In this document: positions 10,921 through 19,459 of the stretch, in pieces | How the letters are laid out: each line of letters opens with the position of its first letter | Position numbering within the stretch: position 1 is the first letter of the stretch | Source of the DNA: Mesostigma viride | Taxonomy: Eukaryota > Streptophyta > Mesostigmatophyceae > Mesostigmatales > Mesostigmataceae | Length of the DNA: 50,000 bases | Assembly (NCBI GenBank): GCA_009746045.1 | Contig: RPFO01000392.1 | Location: forward strand, 1,855,245 to 1,905,244 | Direction: 5' to 3' | The notes under the pieces: model-generated | Databases searched by the model: none | Told to the model about the DNA's origin: nothing | What the model saw: the letters and a program-made list of their open reading frames with translations, nothing else | Made by a program: the position numbers and the translations under genes

Positions 10921-13900
10921 CTTGAGCCTGCACACATCCCTGAACCCTGGAGGGTGCCCCCAGGGGTGTGTAATGAAGCTGCTAGTGACAGCAGTGAGGG
11001 GCAGCCCCATGCTCTAGTGAAAGAGCCTATTGGACACGATGGGGCAAGCTTGGTTACCACAGAGAGTATGCCAGCTGTAGCTGCAGTGGTTACTCGCCAA
11101 CGTGCCCGCCATGGCGGTGCTGAGCCTGAGGTAGGACCTGGTGATGTGGACCCAGGTGGATCTCAGAAGCATTCTGACCGTGCAGGACTGGCACAGGATG
11201 GTCAGGATGAGGATAGGGCTGGAGACAGTCTGACAGGCACGACCCTGGTGCCTCCTGTACATAAGGGATCTGTACATACCTTGAGTGCTAATAATGACAA
11301 TAAAAGGTTTTCTCTCTTGTATGACATTGCCTCAAGGTTGCATACCATGTTTGGCCATGCAGCTCAGTCTTTGCAAGTTGCTAGACGGCTGGGAGGAAGT
11401 GAGTTGTACTCCATCTGCCAACAGGTTGCTCAAGCTTGCAAGTGCAGGCTAGTTGCTAGAAAGCCCAAGCAGTCTCATGCCAGGACTCCTATTTTGCAGC
11501 CAGGCCATGTGCAGGTAGATATTCAGAGAATCAGGGGTTTGAAGCTGCTGGTGGCAGTGGACAGATATACCAAGTACAAGACCCTAGAGATCCTGCCTGA
11601 CATGGAGAAGCCTACATTGATTGCTGCTCTGAAGTTGACAAGGAGCAGGTACCCTGGGTTGGAGTTGTTGCAGTGTGACATTCAGTTTGAGTGCTGTGAG
11701 AACCTGCCAGAGTTTCCAGAGTTGCTGATTACACCCAGGGAGAGCCACGGCCAGCAAGGGGTGGTGGAGAGAGCCATCCAAGAGATCAAGACTGTGCTGC
11801 TGGTGGAGAGGATTCCAAGGACGTCATCTGCCATTGTGACATCTGCATGGCTACGTTCTGTGGAGGACAGGCTGAACCTGAGGACTCCCATGTTCTTTGG
11901 TGACATTGCCATCAATCCTCTTATGCTGCATACCAGGATGCTGCCAGCTGATGCTGAGCAGGCATGGAAGGAGAAGCTAGAGGCCAAGTTCCTCAAGCTG
12001 AGGCAGAAAGACAAGGGCTGGAGTGTCCTAGAACCTAACGTTGGACAACAGGTTGTTGTGTGGAAGGAACCAAGCTTTCCAGGGAAACGTGGCAGCTGGC
12101 ATGATGGGGTGGTGACCCGAGTAGAAGCCGCTGGCCATAAGTGCTGGGTGGCCATTGATGGCTCCCAAGCAGTGCACCGTCTGTCCTGGTCAAAGATCCG
12201 TCCCCGGGGAGGTAATCAAGGAGACCTCTTCCAGGTGCCCGCTGGTGTACAAGGCGGGGGTGACGTGGAGCTTCCTGATCAGGGTGCTACAGCTGTATCG
12301 AGCCCTCAGGGTGACCCTGGCCCGGCCCCTGGGGTACCTTCACATACGGTGGTTGGGCAAGCAGGCGGACAGGCTGCACCTCCGGAACGGCCCGACACCA
12401 GGCCTAGGGGTGTGCGTCTATCAGATATTGTACAGGCTTTGCAAAGAGCCAAGAAGGAGCCTAAGGTGTCCAAGCTTGTCCAGTTGGATGAACCTGAGGT
12501 AGCTGCCATGGAGATAGATACCAATGCACAGGTTTCTGTCATGGGACCTCAGCATACAGGAGAACTGCTGGTCGGAGAACCAAGTTGCCCCTGGGTGTCT
12601 GATTTCAGTGGTAGGACGCATCTAAGGGTGTTGGGAGAGGTTACTGCCCCTGTCATGGGTGTGGATGTGACCTTCCTTGTCCTAGAGGACTATGATGGCC
12701 CTGTGATTTTGGGTCAGAATTTTCTGGGCAATCCTGGGATTTCTATCAGAGCTACAGCTCTGAGAAGAGATGGCTGGGGGATGATTCCCCTAGAAAATTT
12801 CAGGACAACATTTCCAGTCAGGTGCAGGGCCAAGCCGGTCAAGGGTGTAAAATGGGATGAAGGGGAGGTGCCCCCAGCGGCCAGTTTGGTGATTCCAGCT
12901 GTGTTGCACCCCAGCAGTATTGGCATAACTCACAGGAGCCTTGCTGCACACTCTCCTTTGACATATGACCAGCTGGTCCAAGAGATGAGCTCGCCTACTT
13001 TGTTTGAGGCTTGGAAGCTCGCCTTCTCCAAGGCATTGGAGGAGTGGTTGCAGTTTGAGTGTGCTGCACCAACAGACAGACGTCCCCCAGCATCAAGGAA
13101 GCTTGCTTTGAGATTTGTGCTGAAGAGGAAGGTTGTGGATGAGGTATCAGTGCCCCATGTCAGGCCTGTCCTGAATGAGTATCACGGCACGGGGAGTCTG
13201 CCAGGAGAGGAGCTATACACGCCAGGGATGCTACACGACACATGGAGAATTTTGCTATGTCTCTACGTGGGGTTGCTGAACAGGGGAGCAGCTATGTCAT
13301 CAGTGCTGCTGGACTTCAAGAGGGCATTTTTAAAATCTGATCCAGAAGTGGCCAGGAGGGTGTGGAAGCAGGATGAGCCTTACTGTGTTGAGGTGCCTGC
13401 CATCTGGAAGCTGGAGCTGCATCAACAATTCCTGGTTATTCTGAAGGGCCTGGAAGGACTCAGGTCGAGCCCAATCATCTGGAGACTCACGCTGCAGGAA
13501 GCTCTGATCAGTGAGTGTGGCTTGAGAGTGTCTTCAGTTGATCCCTGTTTGCTGCTGGCCCAATGGGAGGGTCTGCCAGTGTATGCTAGTTTGCATGGAG
13601 ATGATCTGCATTTGCTAGCCCCCACGACCTGGCTGAAGAAGTTTATTCCTGTCATCAGTGGCAAGTTTTCACTGGGCAAGGAGCTGTGGCAGGAGCCCAA
13701 CAAGCCTGTAGTGTTCTGTGGAATGCAGGCTACCCTGTTCAGGAGGGACGGGGAGTGGAGTATCAGGCTTCAGGCTGGAGGAGATTATAAACAGACCATT
13801 GTGAAGGCCTTGCCAGAGAAGATCACCCAGGCTGCAGGACCTGAGTTGAGAGGCATGTGGGCCTGGTTTGCCAGCATCTGTGGTCCGTCTTTGATGGTCC

Positions 13901-14511
13901 ATAGCAGAATGCCTGATGAGGTGCTTGAGGATGAGAAGCCTCGAGTCATAGCCCGGTTGGTGGAGAGTACCCCTGATCTGATTTTGTCTGGGATTGACTT
14001 TGCCCAGCCTATCACCTTGGAGATCTTTGTTGACAGTTCCATGGATGCTCGCCAGGTTACCAAGGTCAGGGGGAGATCTGCTGCTCTGTTTGCTTTTTAT
14101 CAGAGCAGGGCAAGTTTGTTCAGCTGGTACAGCAGACTGCAGAAGAGGGTCTGTATCAGTTCAGATGTGGCAGAATGCAGGGCCATATGCGAGGGGATCC
14201 AGTCCAGCCTGTACATAAAGGAGTTAATGCTGGAGCTGGCTTCAGTTACCCCTTGGACCTTGCAGATGGAGACGTTGTTGCTAACAGACAGCATGGGTAT
14301 GGTCCAGTTTGTTCACAAGCAGCTGGCCAGGAGCCGGGACCTGGATTATTTGTTGCTGAAGGAGTTGGCCAGTTTGGTTGACTTGAAGCATATCCCTGGC
14401 GAGGAGAACCCTGCTGATGCATTGACAAAGCTGCCACACAAGGCCCCAGCCCAGTACAATGTACTGAGGAAGCTCATGAATGCTGACTGTCAAGTCGGTC
14501 TATCTGTCTAA
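10921..14511 (+). CDS. pol: Copia Pol polyprotein, copy 2
   Basis: Pol supplies integrase, a protease-like domain, RT and RNase H. Positions below count from the GTG codon at 10954. The integrase zinc-binding residues are about H130, H135, C162 and C164. The catalytic triad is D189, D242 and E272. The retropepsin-like domain follows at about 515-595, with D522 in EIDTNAQV and the second block VILGQNFLG near 584. RT has LLDFKRAFLKS (D787), KGLEGLRSSPIIW and HGDDLHLL (D883/D884). RNase H starts near FVDSSMDA (D1027) and the protein ends after NPADALTKLP, all typical of Copia. Two features are odd: the protease lies after integrase instead of before it, and its active site reads DTN in place of DTG. 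The open frame starts directly after the Gag TGA and has no early ATG. Confidence 0.92.
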   Translation, partial: LEPAHIPEPWRVPPGVCNEAASDSSEGQPHALVKEPIGHDGASLVTTESMPAVAAVVTRQRARHGGAEPEVGPGDVDPGGSQKHSDRAGLAQDGQDEDRAGDSLTGTTLVPPVHKGSVHTLSANNDNKRFSLLYDIASRLHTMFGHAAQSLQVARRLGGSELYSICQQVAQACKCRLVARKPKQSHARTPILQPGHVQVDIQRIRGLKLLVAVDRYTKYKTLEILPDMEKPTLIAALKLTRSRYPGLELLQCDIQFECCENLPEFPELLITPRESHGQQGVVERAIQEIKTVLLVERIPRTSSAIVTSAWLRSVEDRLNLRTPMFFGDIAINPLMLHTRMLPADAEQAWKEKLEAKFLKLRQKDKGWSVLEPNVGQQVVVWKEPSFPGKRGSWHDGVVTRVEAAGHKCWVAIDGSQAVHRLSWSKIRPRGGNQGDLFQVPAGVQGGGDVELPDQGATAVSSPQGDPGPAPGVPSHTVVGQAGGQAAPPERPDTRPRGVRLSDIVQALQRAKKEPKVSKLVQLDEPEVAAMEIDTNAQVSVMGPQHTGELLVGEPSCPWVSDFSGRTHLRVLGEVTAPVMGVDVTFLVLEDYDGPVILGQNFLGNPGISIRATALRRDGWGMIPLENFRTTFPVRCRAKPVKGVKWDEGEVPPAASLVIPAVLHPSSIGITHRSLAAHSPLTYDQLVQEMSSPTLFEAWKLAFSKALEEWLQFECAAPTDRRPPASRKLALRFVLKRKVVDEVSVPHVRPVLNEYHGTGSLPGEELYTPGMLHDTWRILLCLYVGLLNRGAAMSSVLLDFKRAFLKSDPEVARRVWKQDEPYCVEVPAIWKLELHQQFLVILKGLEGLRSSPIIWRLTLQEALISECGLRVSSVDPCLLLAQWEGLPVYASLHGDDLHLLAPTTWLKKFIPVISGKFSLGKELWQEPNKPVVFCGMQATLFRRDGEWSIRLQAGGDYKQTIVKALPEKITQAAGPELRGMWAWFASICGPSLMVHSRMPDEVLEDEKPRVIARLVESTPDLILSGIDFAQPITLEIFVDSSMDARQVTKVRGRSAALFAFYQSRASLFSWYSRLQKRVCISSDVAECRAICEGIQSSLYIKELMLELASVTPWTLQMETLLLTDSMGMVQFVHKQLARSRDLDYLLLKELASLVDLKHIPGEENPADALTKLPHKAPAQYNVLRKLMNADCQVGLSV

Positions 14512-15262
14512 AAGCTGAGAGCTGGGTGCTTAAGTCTCTGGATATCAGGCTGGGAGCTTGATTGTACATAATCCTGAGCACACCTTGAGGGGTGAGACAT
14601 GTCTCTGGTGTGGGAATGTCTGACATTGTCTCTGATGGAGAGATGTCTATCTGGGGTTTTCATCTCAGTCTGAGGTTTCCCCAGATCTGTGGTTTGTGGG
14701 CGGGGTTCGATTCCCTGGTGCCGTCTTAAGGCGGAGTTTCACGGACTGGCTGACCCATCCACCATGCTGGTGAGGTGGCGACAGGTCCCCTGATTTTCCA
14801 CGGTTGGAACGAGTATGGGAGCTTGTGTTTTGCATGTGCTTCGCGTAGATGTTGTGTCTGGTTCGATAAGGGGCAGCAGACCGGCGCCGACTCCCGTCTG
14901 GGGGTCAGCAATGTTTTCTGATGAGCTGTTGTGGGTGATCTGTGGGGTTTCGCCTAAGGTCCTGAAGGTTGTACATACTTCTCAAGTTCTTAGCTGAACA
15001 CCTATGGGCTGCCACAGTTGGCCAACCTCTTGTACATGGGTAACACAACGAGCCTCCCGTGAAGGGATAGGGACTCATTGTAATTTGTTTGTGCTCCTGA
15101 GCCAGTATGGGTGCTATGTACATATAATAAGGAATCCAAGCTGACTGTCATGCCCAGCGGGTTGTGACTTGTAGTCGGGGAGTTGAGGATCTCAGTACCC
15201 ATTGTGTGTGTTTGTATGTAGACTTGTGTGAGCTGCTACAGCTCAAGAAAAGAAAGGATTGG
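14512..15262 (+). other. Copia 3' non-coding region and polypurine tract, copy 2
   Basis: No gene seen. It has the same layout as in copy 1: a B-box-like GGTTCGATTCC at 14704-14714, and a purine-rich tract directly before the LTR (15244-15262). The patch near 15151-15195 differs from both other copies. Confidence 0.7.
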
Positions 15263-15959
15263 AGTTAACGCCAAGCGCATTGGCGTGATCCTGATTCGGC
15301 ATATCTCTGCGATTCCAGCGGCACCGGAACGAGTTCATTCCGACAAGTATCAAGAAAGTTATGGCGTTCCGACTTCCCGGTCGCGCGCGAGCGCGAGCCG
15401 GCTGTTCTTCTAAGTCGGACGTGAATATTTGCCGACGACATATGGGGTCGACAGTAATTCCTGGGCTGACAGGAATTAGGTGCTGTACCTACGACGGTAT
15501 TGGATTAATACGTCGTACGCAGGAAATAGGAACCTTAACCTGTGGTCTGTTGGTACCGCAGGCTTAGTCCTGGACTTCTAGGTGCAGATGCAATAGTCAC
15601 TGTGGACTGCGCTCTGTGGTCACTGTGCCTGTATGGCAGACCTACTGTATAGGAACTGGGCGCTGTACAGGTAGTGAATACTGTACCGGGGTGTTATTAC
15701 TGAGCAGGCCTCCTAGGCTGCTCAGGACTAGCAAGCACAGTGCACAAGTATATAAACAATAGGCCAATGCCATTTGGGCATCTCTTGCGAGCCCGCCTCA
15801 CGTGTTGTGCCTTGACTTGGCAAGCGCGTGTACAAGCCTCAAGTGTGTGAGCGCTGTAACATTATCCGATTTAAACACAAGCTCCGTTTCCAACCATATT
15901 CACACATTGCTGCATTGCAACCATATCCTTCACATTGCGTTTGCTAGGAACGTTTAACT
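15263..15959 (+). repeat. Copia 3' LTR, copy 2
   Basis: A 697-bp LTR with TATATAAA at 15749-15756. It ends TTTGCTAGGAACG then TTTAACT, an end variant shared with the copy 1 LTR and not with its own 5' LTR. The target duplication TCTAC follows at 15960-15964. Confidence 0.92.
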
Positions 15960-16085
15960 TCTACCTCTACCTCTTCTGATGCTACCTAGGCTAGTAAGGC
16001 CGCCTCTAGTTAAACCCCTAGCGAAAGACGAACGAGACGATCCAGATCTCAATGCATTGACATATGTGCTACTGTAATATGCCAT
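15960..16085 (-). pseudogene. Gypsy A Arg/Gly-rich small ORF, 5' part
   Basis: Starts at the minus-strand ATG 16085 with MAYYSSTYVNALRSGSSR and continues SSFARGLTRGGLTSLGSI into an Arg/Gly run, where Copia copy 2 interrupts it; the rest is at 7754-7932. The start MAYYS is kept in Gypsy B (25444), which supports it as the native start. Whole length would be about 105 codons. No family recognised. Confidence 0.65.
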
Positions 16086-16461
16086 AGGCCATTTAACCAA
16101 ACCCGTTTACTCCAGGAATAGAGGAAGGAAACACAACTACACTGCCGTGACCCAAGCCTATATGTGTTAATTCATTTAACACACGCCGAGTGACCACACA
16201 AGGAGTGGAACGTGCATAAATGGTCACCAACGGTCCAACAGGCTCGGGCCGACCTGGCCCTCGCCTGCCGAAACACAGAAACACAGGCAGGTGCACAGAT
16301 GCACGCCGGTCCACTACATTCTACCGAAGGATAAGGACCACTAATAAAGTACGCGGCGCGGCGCCCATAGGCACCCAATATACCACAGTACTGTTACGAG
16401 GACAATCATGTCCCAGCTAGAGCTATACGTACTGTAACCCTAAGAACAACCGAGGCCAAGG
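15960..16461 (-). mobile_element. Gypsy A, 5' leader piece
   Basis: On the minus strand this is the leader of Gypsy A, matching 25086-25580 of Gypsy B in reverse. It holds the 5' part of the Arg/Gly-rich ORF and the sequence upstream of it. It lies between Copia copies 2 and 3. Its right edge, CAAGG at 16457-16461, is the left target duplication of Copia copy 3. Apart from the small ORF I see no gene in it. Confidence 0.88.
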
Positions 16462-17157
16462 AGTTAACGCCAAGCGCATTGGCGTGATCCTGATTCGGCA
16501 TATCTCTGCGATTCCAGCGGCACCGGAACGAGTTCATTCCGACAAGTATCAAGAAAGTTATGGCGTTCCGACTTCCCGGTCGCGCGCGAGCGCGAGCCGG
16601 CTGTTCTTCTAAGTCGGACGTGAATATTTGCCGACGACATATGGGGTCGACAGTAATTCCTGGGCTGACAGGAATTAGGTGCTGTACCTACGACGGTATT
16701 GGATTAATACGTCGTACGCAGGAAATAGGAACCTTAACCTGTGGTCTGTTGGTACCGCAGGCTTAGTCCTGGGCTTCTAGGTGCAGATGCAATAGTCACT
16801 GTGGACTGTGCTCTGTGGTCACTGTGCCTGTATGGCAGACCTACTGTATAGGAGCTGGGCGCTGTACAGGTAGTGAATACTGTACCGGGGTGTTATTACT
16901 GAGCAGGCCTCCTAGGCTGCTCAGGACTAGCAAGCACAGTGCACAAGTATATAAACAATAGGCCAGTGCCAAATGGGCATCTCTTGCGAGCCCGCCTCAC
17001 GTGTTGTGCCTTGACTTGGCAAGCGCGTGTACAAGCCTCAAGTGTGTGAGCGCTGTAAACATTATCCGATTTAACAAAGCTCCGTTTCCAACCATATTCA
17101 CACATTGCTGCATTGCAACCATATCCTTCACATTGCGTGTGCGAAGAAAGCTTAACT
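16462..17157 (+). repeat. Copia 5' LTR, copy 3
   Basis: A 696-bp LTR, AGTTAAC...TTAACT, with TATATAAA at 16948-16955 as the likely core promoter for the plus-strand transcript. One base near its end (AAGCTTAACT) breaks the GTTAAC pattern of the other LTRs, and its partner at 23799-24495 has the same change. Confidence 0.93.
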
Positions 17158-17250
17158 CAAATTACAACCAGTCTCAGCGGAACGGCCAGGAGGGTCGTTG
17201 CCGGTTGCGGTGTGCAGCGTTTACGACGAGAGGAGCTCGTCTGGTGGTGA

Positions 17251-18171
17251 ATGGTGCAGGAGGAACAGCGGCAGCAGGATTTCCGGTTTCGGCAGTCTGC
17301 TGGGGGTTCGATTTCTCCTGAATTACGCCGTGTCGTTCGGGATCTATCTTTGTTGCTTGCAGATCGTCCGCCTGTAAATCGCAGCTTCGTGCAATTCGTC
17401 GACGACCAGGTCGAAGATTGGGAGCGAATTCTGCGACACGTACAAACCATCGTCATTCCGGAGCACCGGAGCATCGACGACCTTGAGCAGGAGCTTCACG
17501 GGTTGGTCGGCATCCAGACGGTGATTACTGCAGTAGCAGAGCGAGTGCGGACGGAGTTGGCAGCAAGGCGAGGCGAGGTTGCGGAGGCAGCTGGCGCAGG
17601 GCGACACGAGTTTGTGCCGACAGTAGCGGGCGCGGGAGTACCACGTGCTTTCGCAGGCGGCATCGGCGACGAGGGTGTTGCAGCGGGTCCAGTTAGGCGT
17701 GAACGACGCGGAGCGGAGCACTACAGGCGGCTTGCAGAGGTCGGGGCGACAGCGGAAGCCATCGCCGGAGGACAGCGCGCGACAAGAGTCGGCAGGTTTC
17801 CAGAGCGAGTAAGAGTTCCTTTTCAGGAGCTGCCCCCGCCCCTTCGCGTTCGTGTGACGCGTTGGGAGGAGTTTGCACCTCTTAGGTACGAGAGTGACCT
17901 TGAGGTAGGAGCAGGGGGTGTCGCTGGGCTAGGCGACGAGGCACTCGGCGACCACGAGGTGCCAACGTACAATCCGCGAGGTGCCAACGACGGGTTGTCA
18001 CCTGTCTACTTTACCAACGGTGACGATTCAGTCATCGCGGGCCGACAGCGGGTCGACGACGGCGCAGCAGGTAGCAGGGTACCAGAGCTGATTGTGGTGA
18101 GCGACAGCGACGACGACAGCGACAAGGAGAACCAGGACGCGCCTGGGGCCAGCCGTGGTGGTCTTGCCTGA
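17251..18171 (+). CDS. Copia extra upstream ORF, unknown function
   Basis: An open frame of 306 codons between the 5' LTR and Gag, starting at ATG 17251 (MVQEEQ), 93 bp after the LTR. The first third is rich in charged residues and likely helical (around DDQVEDWERILRHVQ). The middle is Arg/Gly/Ala-rich. The end (about residues 277-295) reads PELIVVSDSDDDSDKENQ: a short hydrophobic run followed by Ser/Asp, the pattern of a SUMO-interacting motif, overlapping a KEN tripeptide. No zinc knuckle, protease or other enzyme motif was seen. Copia elements do not usually have a gene here. It ends about 100 bp before Gag. Role unknown; the copy 2 homologue is broken by small indels. Confidence 0.7.
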   Translation: MVQEEQRQQDFRFRQSAGGSISPELRRVVRDLSLLLADRPPVNRSFVQFVDDQVEDWERILRHVQTIVIPEHRSIDDLEQELHGLVGIQTVITAVAERVRTELAARRGEVAEAAGAGRHEFVPTVAGAGVPRAFAGGIGDEGVAAGPVRRERRGAEHYRRLAEVGATAEAIAGGQRATRVGRFPERVRVPFQELPPPLRVRVTRWEEFAPLRYESDLEVGAGGVAGLGDEALGDHEVPTYNPRGANDGLSPVYFTNGDDSVIAGRQRVDDGAAGSRVPELIVVSDSDDDSDKENQDAPGASRGGLA

Positions 18172-18273
18172 GTGGTAACACTTGGCACTTTCCTTTCTTG
18201 TTCAGTAGCTTATATTGCTTTAATTGCTGCTTGGCCACTTGGCTGGCTGTAGCAGATCTGAACAGAGGCCATC

Positions 18274-19459
18274 ATGGAGGATGGAGCTATCAACCAACAA
18301 GCGGGCTTTATGGGCTTCGGCGGCGCGGCGCTGGGCTGGATGGACGAGATGGACGCGATGGACGCGGTGGACGCGATGGACGCGGGGACGGCCAGGCGCT
18401 GGGAGACCAGGCTGAGGTGCCAGATAATCAGAGCCAAGGATCGCAGGGCGGGCAGCACGCGCCAGCCGCAGATCAAGCGGCGCCTAAGCGACCAACCGTT
18501 GCTGAGGGGTACGCGGTGCTAGGCCAGTTTCAGTCCATCAAGGACAATTGGCAGCCCCGGGATGCTGAGAGGATGTTAGAGGACATGAACTTGTACACGG
18601 AGATATACAACGGTGACAAGCTTCGCATCCTGGCGTCTAGTGCCTACATACGGCAGTCGGCGAGGCGGCTGTTCAAGTTTGTTCGGGAGCGACACGCGGC
18701 GGGGGACACCTGGACGGCGTTTATGACGCGACTCAGGTCGTTCCTGAGTGACAAGAGGACCATAGATGGGTCCCACCTGAAGCAAGAATACCTGGACTAC
18801 AAGCCCATCAAGGGGCAACTAGTGGTCCACGCCTTTGAAGACTTCGTCAAGCTGAGGGAGGACGCCATGGCCAAGGGCTTCTTCGTCGCAGATCGGATGG
18901 CCATGGGCGACTTTCTCAAGTCGCTGCAACTGGATCCGGTCACCATGGATAATGTGACCATCCACATGCGACAGGTCCATGGCTGGGCAGCCATGACGGA
19001 TCAGTTGTATGAGTGTTTCAGCGGCAAGTACGTGGGGGTAAGCGCCCTCGTCAGAATGATGAGGAGGCCACTGAACCCACGGTTAAGTCCATGAGGGGAT
19101 CGGGCCACGGGGGCCCAGCGTCCTCGAGAGGGCCTGAGACCTCTTCAAGGGGTCGAGGAAGGTCCAGGAGGGGGCGTGACAGAAGGGCTGGACGGGGGAC
19201 CCCGCCGAAGTCGGGACATCCACAGTCCCAGTTTGACTTCAAGAGGGTGGGTGGTCCTCCCAAGGCTGGGCCCAGCAGTGGGACCTCACGGGACATCAGT
19301 CAGGTGGAATGTTATTTCTGCCAGGGGAAGGGTCACTTCAGGAATGAGTGTCCCTCGTACCTGAGGCAGGAAGGTCAGAGCAAGCCAGCTCAGGGTGGCA
19401 GCAAGGACAAGGCTGGTCCATCCCAGGACAAGGGCAAGGGCAAGGCTGCTGATCATTGA
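18274..19459 (+). pseudogene. gag: Copia Gag, copy 3 (frameshifts near both ends)
   Basis: The native start by comparison with copy 2 is ATG 18274 (MEDGAINQ), but one base is missing near 18320 (CTTCGGCGGC against CTTCGCGCGGC), so the body of Gag reads in another frame that is open from 18198 to about 19040. That body holds the capsid-like region around FQSIKDNWQPRD and YECFSGKYVG. A one-base loss near 19036 then shifts to the frame 19013-19459, with a basic stretch, RGRGRSRRGRDRR, and the zinc knuckle CYFCQGKGHFRNEC. Both breaks lie in GC-rich runs. Stop is TGA at 19457-19459. Confidence 0.85.
19457..19459 (+). promoter_or_regulatory. In-frame TGA between Gag and Pol, copy 3
   Basis: CAT TGA TAT GAG: the zinc-knuckle frame of Gag and the Pol frame are the same, separated only by this TGA. 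The arrangement is identical in copy 2, though the following base differs. It suggests stop-codon readthrough for Gag-Pol synthesis; not proven by sequence. Confidence 0.5.

Larger units (their letters stand above)
7933..15959 (+). mobile_element. Copia-type LTR retrotransposon, copy 2 (full length)
   Basis: An 8027-bp element with LTRs at 7933-8625 and 15263-15959 and a perfect 5-bp target duplication, TCTAC (7928-7932 and 15960-15964). Between the LTRs lie an extra upstream ORF, Gag and Pol, all plus strand. Pol is open over 1185 codons; the upstream ORF and Gag carry single-base indels compared with copy 3. It is inserted into the Arg/Gly-rich ORF of Gypsy A. Pol differs from copy 3 at only two residues that I can see, so both are recent. 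Confidence 0.96.
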
